NCBI RefSeq assembly: GCF_008274825.1 | Contig: NZ_CP030848.1 | Location: 2,852,001-2,916,000 of the forward strand | Source of the DNA: Sphingobacterium hotanense | GTDB taxonomy: Bacteria > Bacteroidota > Bacteroidia > Sphingobacteriales > Sphingobacteriaceae | Reading direction: 5' to 3' | DNA: 64,000 nucleotides | In this document: positions 61,505-64,000 of the stretch, piece by piece | Layout: each line of letters opens with the position of its first letter | Numbering within the stretch: position 1 is the stretch's first letter | The notes under the pieces: generated by a model | Told to the model about the DNA's origin: nothing | Database searches by the model: none | Seen by the model: only the letters and a program-made list of their open reading frames with translations | Made by a program: the position numbers and the translations under genes

Positions 61505-62473
61505 TTATACTACGATATCTTCTTTAGCAACAAGATAACGTTCTGCCTCCAGAGCAGCCATACAGCCGGTTCCGGCAGCAGTAATCGCTTGGCGGAAGAT
61601 ATGATCCTGCACATCTCCACAAGCAAATACCCCAGGGATATTCGTTGCTGTGCTATCAGGTTTTGTGATCAAGTAACCTGTCTCGTCCATATCCAATATT
61701 CCTTGGAACAATTCCGTATTCGGTTTATGACCGATCGCTACGAAAAATCCCGTAATATCTAAATCAGTAAGTGCTTTCGTTTGGTTATTGATCACGCGTA
61801 ATCCAGTTACTACCTGTCCGTCACCTAAAACTTCTTGCGCTTCTGTATTGTATAACACTTCGATATTTGGCGTATTCATGACACGATGAACCATTGCTTT
61901 AGAAGCACGGAACTCATCTCTGCGCACCAACATATAAACTTTATTACAAAGTTTTGCTAGGTAAGTTGCCTCCTCAGCAGCAGTATCGCCAGCACCTACG
62001 ATAGCGACATCTTGATTCTTGAAGAAAAATCCATCACATACCGCACATGCAGATACACCAAAACCATTATATTTTTGCTCCGAATCTAAGCCTAACCATT
62101 TCGCTGTTGCACCAGTAGCGATAATCACAGTATCAGCAGTAAGTGTTTTGATTCCATCGATCTCTACGGTATGAATACCGCCATCGATAGAAAAGTCTAC
62201 TTTTGTCGCATAGCCAAAACGTACTGACGTACCGAAACGCTCCGCTTGCGCACGTAAATCCTCCATCATAACCGGCCCGGTAATTCCTTTTGGGTAACCT
62301 GGGAAGTTATCAACTTCAGTTGTTTGTGTTAATTGTCCACCCGGTACCATTCCTGTGTAAACTACAGGTTTTAAATCCGCGCGTGCAGCGTAAATTGCTG
62401 CAGTATAACCTGCAGGACCTGAACCAATAATCAGGCAGCCTACGTGTTCTACTTCTTGTTCTGTATTATTCAT
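61505..62473 (-). CDS. trxB: Thioredoxin-disulfide reductase
   Basis: 322 aa. FAD-binding IIGSGPAGYTAAIYAARA (about 15-32), the redox pair Cys143-x2-Cys146 (CAVCDG), NADPH-binding VGAGDTAAEEATYLAKL and the C-terminal GVFACGDVQD. It reduces thioredoxin with NADPH. It is 18 bp downstream of the exonuclease gene and shares a terminator with the convergent HAD gene. Confidence 0.96.
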   Translation of the reverse strand: MNNTEQEVEHVGCLIIGSGPAGYTAAIYAARADLKPVVYTGMVPGGQLTQTTEVDNFPGYPKGITGPVMMEDLRAQAERFGTSVRFGYATKVDFSIDGGIHTVEIDGIKTLTADTVIIATGATAKWLGLDSEQKYNGFGVSACAVCDGFFFKNQDVAIVGAGDTAAEEATYLAKLCNKVYMLVRRDEFRASKAMVHRVMNTPNIEVLYNTEAQEVLGDGQVVTGLRVINNQTKALTDLDITGFFVAIGHKPNTELFQGILDMDETGYLITKPDSTATNIPGVFACGDVQDHIFRQAITAAGTGCMAALEAERYLVAKEDIVV

Positions 62474-62491
62474 AATCTTTATTTATATCTT

Positions 62492-63421
62492 CTACTTCTT
62501 AAATTTCCCTTGCAATTGCGCCAGCATATCCGACGTAATTGGTTTGGGCTCTTCACGCTTCACGGGGCGTTTGAACTCCCCCTTCTCCGTGGAAACAGCA
62601 GGCTTCGCAGCCTTCTTTGTATTTTTATAATTGGTCCAGATTTCTTCTAAAACTTGTTTCGTGTACAATGGAAAATCACCATTTTGCATCCACGCATAGT
62701 AACTTGGCTCCACTTCAAAAACATCAGTAACCTTCTTGCCTTTGTGTTTCCCGAAATTGATCGACGGGTCGCCATCCTCATCATATACGATACGTCCGGC
62801 AAAGTCTACCGGCTTGCTCAAATTAGTGAAAGCATGTAAAGCCTGCACATCATTAACAACGGGCTTGCTTACATTGCCATGTTTATCTTCAAAATCAGCG
62901 CCTTCGTATTTCGCTAATTGTGCCTTTAATACATCATAGGTCGCACGAACATCTGCCTCAGCATTATGAGCATTTTCTAAGGTCTCACCGCAGTAGAATT
63001 TATACGCAGCCTTCAATGTACGCTGCTCCATTTGATGGAAAATATTCTGCACATCCACAAATGCGCGGCCTGTCAACGTAAAGGGAATACCTGCACGCAG
63101 GAATTCCTCCATCAACATCGGTACATCGAATTTATTAGAATTATATCCCGCCAAATCGGCGTCGCCAATAAATGCCGCAATCTCTGCAGCACGCTCGCGA
63201 AACGGAGCTAGGTCTTTTACATCCTCGTCATAAATTCCATGAAACATAGAAGACTCCGCTGGAATCGGCATTTCCGGATTTATACGTAATGTTAAAGTTT
63301 CTTCCTGACCTCCCGGTGACACCTTCAAAATAGACACCTCAACAATTTTATCCGATGAAACATTGACTCCCGTTGTTTCTAAATCAAAAAAGGCCAACGG
63401 GCGCTTTAGGTTCAATTCCAT
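62492..63421 (-). CDS. DnaQ-type 3'-5' exonuclease with DUF3820 C-terminus
   Basis: 309 aa. DEDD exonuclease domain (about 8-175): FFDLETTGVN for the first two acidic residues, GYNSNKFDVPML for the third, and HNAEADVRATYDV for the last His/Asp. The C-terminus (about 212-260, NFGKHKGKKVTDV and YYAWMQNGDFP) resembles DUF3820. It could proofread DNA or trim RNA; family members differ. Probably co-transcribed with trxB, 18 bp downstream. Confidence 0.88.
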   Translation of the reverse strand: MELNLKRPLAFFDLETTGVNVSSDKIVEVSILKVSPGGQEETLTLRINPEMPIPAESSMFHGIYDEDVKDLAPFRERAAEIAAFIGDADLAGYNSNKFDVPMLMEEFLRAGIPFTLTGRAFVDVQNIFHQMEQRTLKAAYKFYCGETLENAHNAEADVRATYDVLKAQLAKYEGADFEDKHGNVSKPVVNDVQALHAFTNLSKPVDFAGRIVYDEDGDPSINFGKHKGKKVTDVFEVEPSYYAWMQNGDFPLYTKQVLEEIWTNYKNTKKAAKPAVSTEKGEFKRPVKREEPKPITSDMLAQLQGKFKK

Positions 63422-63456
63422 GTTCTTTGTAGATTTATGATTTTTTGCAAACTGTA

Positions 63457-63464
63457 CAAAAGTA
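63457..63464 (-). promoter_or_regulatory. -7 box (TACTTTTG) of the exonuclease-trxB operon
   Basis: Exact TAnnTTTG on the minus strand 35 nt before the ATG at 63421. Confidence 0.5.
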
Positions 63465-63548
63465 CAAAAACTATTCTATTAGATTTCGAATCGTTTCATT
63501 TTACTAAATTAATTCAATGTAAAATTTTTACTTACGAAACTTAACAAT

Positions 63549-63556
63549 TAGATTTG
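63549..63556 (+). promoter_or_regulatory. -7 box (TAGATTTG) of the 63565 gene
   Basis: Exact TAnnTTTG 8 nt before the ATG at 63565. Confidence 0.5.
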
Positions 63557-63564
63557 CAAGCAAA

Positions 63565-63933
63565 ATGAAGAGGCTGCTGCTATATCTGATGATTCCCATA
63601 ATGCTTTTGCAAAGCAATATGACACTCTTGATATCAGCATCCTTCTACTACAACCAAAACTATATTGAAAAGTATCTCTGTATACAACGCAATATGGAAG
63701 ACAATTCCTGTCATGGACAATGTTATCTTGCCAAAAAACTAAAAGCACAGCAGGAACAGGAACAACAAAACTTTAAATTGAATTTCCACGAAGCCTTTAC
63801 CCAACAAGACTTTGTATTCTCGTTCCAATCTCCGGTATATCCGAAATTCATCCAATTAGACTATGCATTATTTCAGTCTAACATGAATCCAAAAGATATC
63901 TCAACAAATCTATTGCGCCCACCCCTCGTTTAA
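63565..63933 (+). CDS. Small exported protein with conserved cysteine motif
   Basis: 122 aa. An N-terminal signal/anchor (LLLYLMIPIMLLQSNMTLLIS) is followed by YLCIQRNMEDNSCHGQCYLAKKL (cysteines at about 39, 49 and 53). This 'C...C.G.CyL.kkl' pattern is found in small Bacteroidota proteins that precede genes of metal-linked TonB receptors or transporters; a metal-homeostasis role is an inference. The C-terminus is Phe/Gln-rich. The neighbouring gene to the right is outside the window. Confidence 0.65.
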   Translation: MKRLLLYLMIPIMLLQSNMTLLISASFYYNQNYIEKYLCIQRNMEDNSCHGQCYLAKKLKAQQEQEQQNFKLNFHEAFTQQDFVFSFQSPVYPKFIQLDYALFQSNMNPKDISTNLLRPPLV

Positions 63934-64000
63934 CTGAAACCTCAATAACATCCCTTTGGCCATAGTTAAAAAAACTATTGCCCTTATTATTTTATCATTT

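Overview
The window looks like a chromosomal segment of a Bacteroidota, most likely family Sphingobacteriaceae (Sphingobacterium-like). Evidence: two large Oar-type TonB-dependent receptors with CarboxypepD_reg N-termini, futalosine-pathway menaquinone genes (mqnA, mqnE), malate:quinone oxidoreductase, a PnuT-type thiamine transporter behind a TPP riboswitch, many -7 boxes of the Bacteroidota form TAnnTTTG, and almost no Shine-Dalgarno sequences. No rRNA, tRNA, CRISPR array or phage module was seen.

Layout. 0-6 kb: a split 5'-nucleotidase (C-terminal domain gene, then a Tat-exported metallophosphatase gene), an MFS transporter, recR, a Tat-exported Gfo/Idh/MocA oxidoreductase, a LOG-family protein and a small lipocalin-like protein. 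6-9.7 kb: a nested insertion sequence, IS-A (three copies in the window, at 6.1, 40.6 and 51.2 kb), sitting in the left end of a second IS1182-like element, IS-B. 9.7-16.7 kb: two tandem Oar-like TonB receptors. 16.7-17.5 kb: an intergenic repeat cluster related to another at 35.5-36 kb. 17.5-26.3 kb: mutS2 and a DUF4296 lipoprotein, divergent from yggS, an SSAT-like acetyltransferase, a DUF3298 lipoprotein, aspartate kinase, a SAM methyltransferase and a luciferase-like oxidoreductase. 26.3-31 kb: an accessory-looking stretch with a large FAD/NAD(P)-binding protein preceded by a coupled short ORF, a 30-codon acidic ORF, an FGE-fold protein lacking the catalytic cysteines, a transglutaminase-fold protein and a lipoprotein. 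31-35.4 kb: TPP riboswitch, pnuT and an acyl-CoA-dehydrogenase-like gene, then mqo and fabG. 36-40.5 kb: LuxE-like acyl-protein synthetase, zinc metallopeptidase, PhnA-like protein, a rhodanese-thioredoxin fusion and DUF423. 42.5-48.3 kb: mqnA, a histidine phosphatase, mqnE, an MsbA-like ABC exporter and a LacI-family regulator broken by two frameshifts. 48.6-51.2 kb: aminotransferase, prephenate dehydrogenase and a GNAT acetyltransferase. 53-64 kb: LURP-one-like and membrane proteins, rny, a 6S-like RNA, zapA, a coiled-coil gene, pheT, a methyltransferase, a HAD phosphatase, trxB, a DnaQ-type exonuclease and a small exported cysteine-rich protein.

The most striking pattern is that all three IS-A copies lie exactly in the loop of a hairpin with A-run/T-run flanks (an intrinsic terminator), with 8-9 bp target duplications centred on the loop, between convergent transcription units. 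The element carries its own hairpins at both ends, so insertion would replace one terminator by others. Other notable points are a structured RNA between zapA and rny that fits 6S RNA, several genes whose -7 box lies only 3-5 nt before the start codon (leaderless or nearly so), and the two related intergenic repeat clusters with a 30-nt period.
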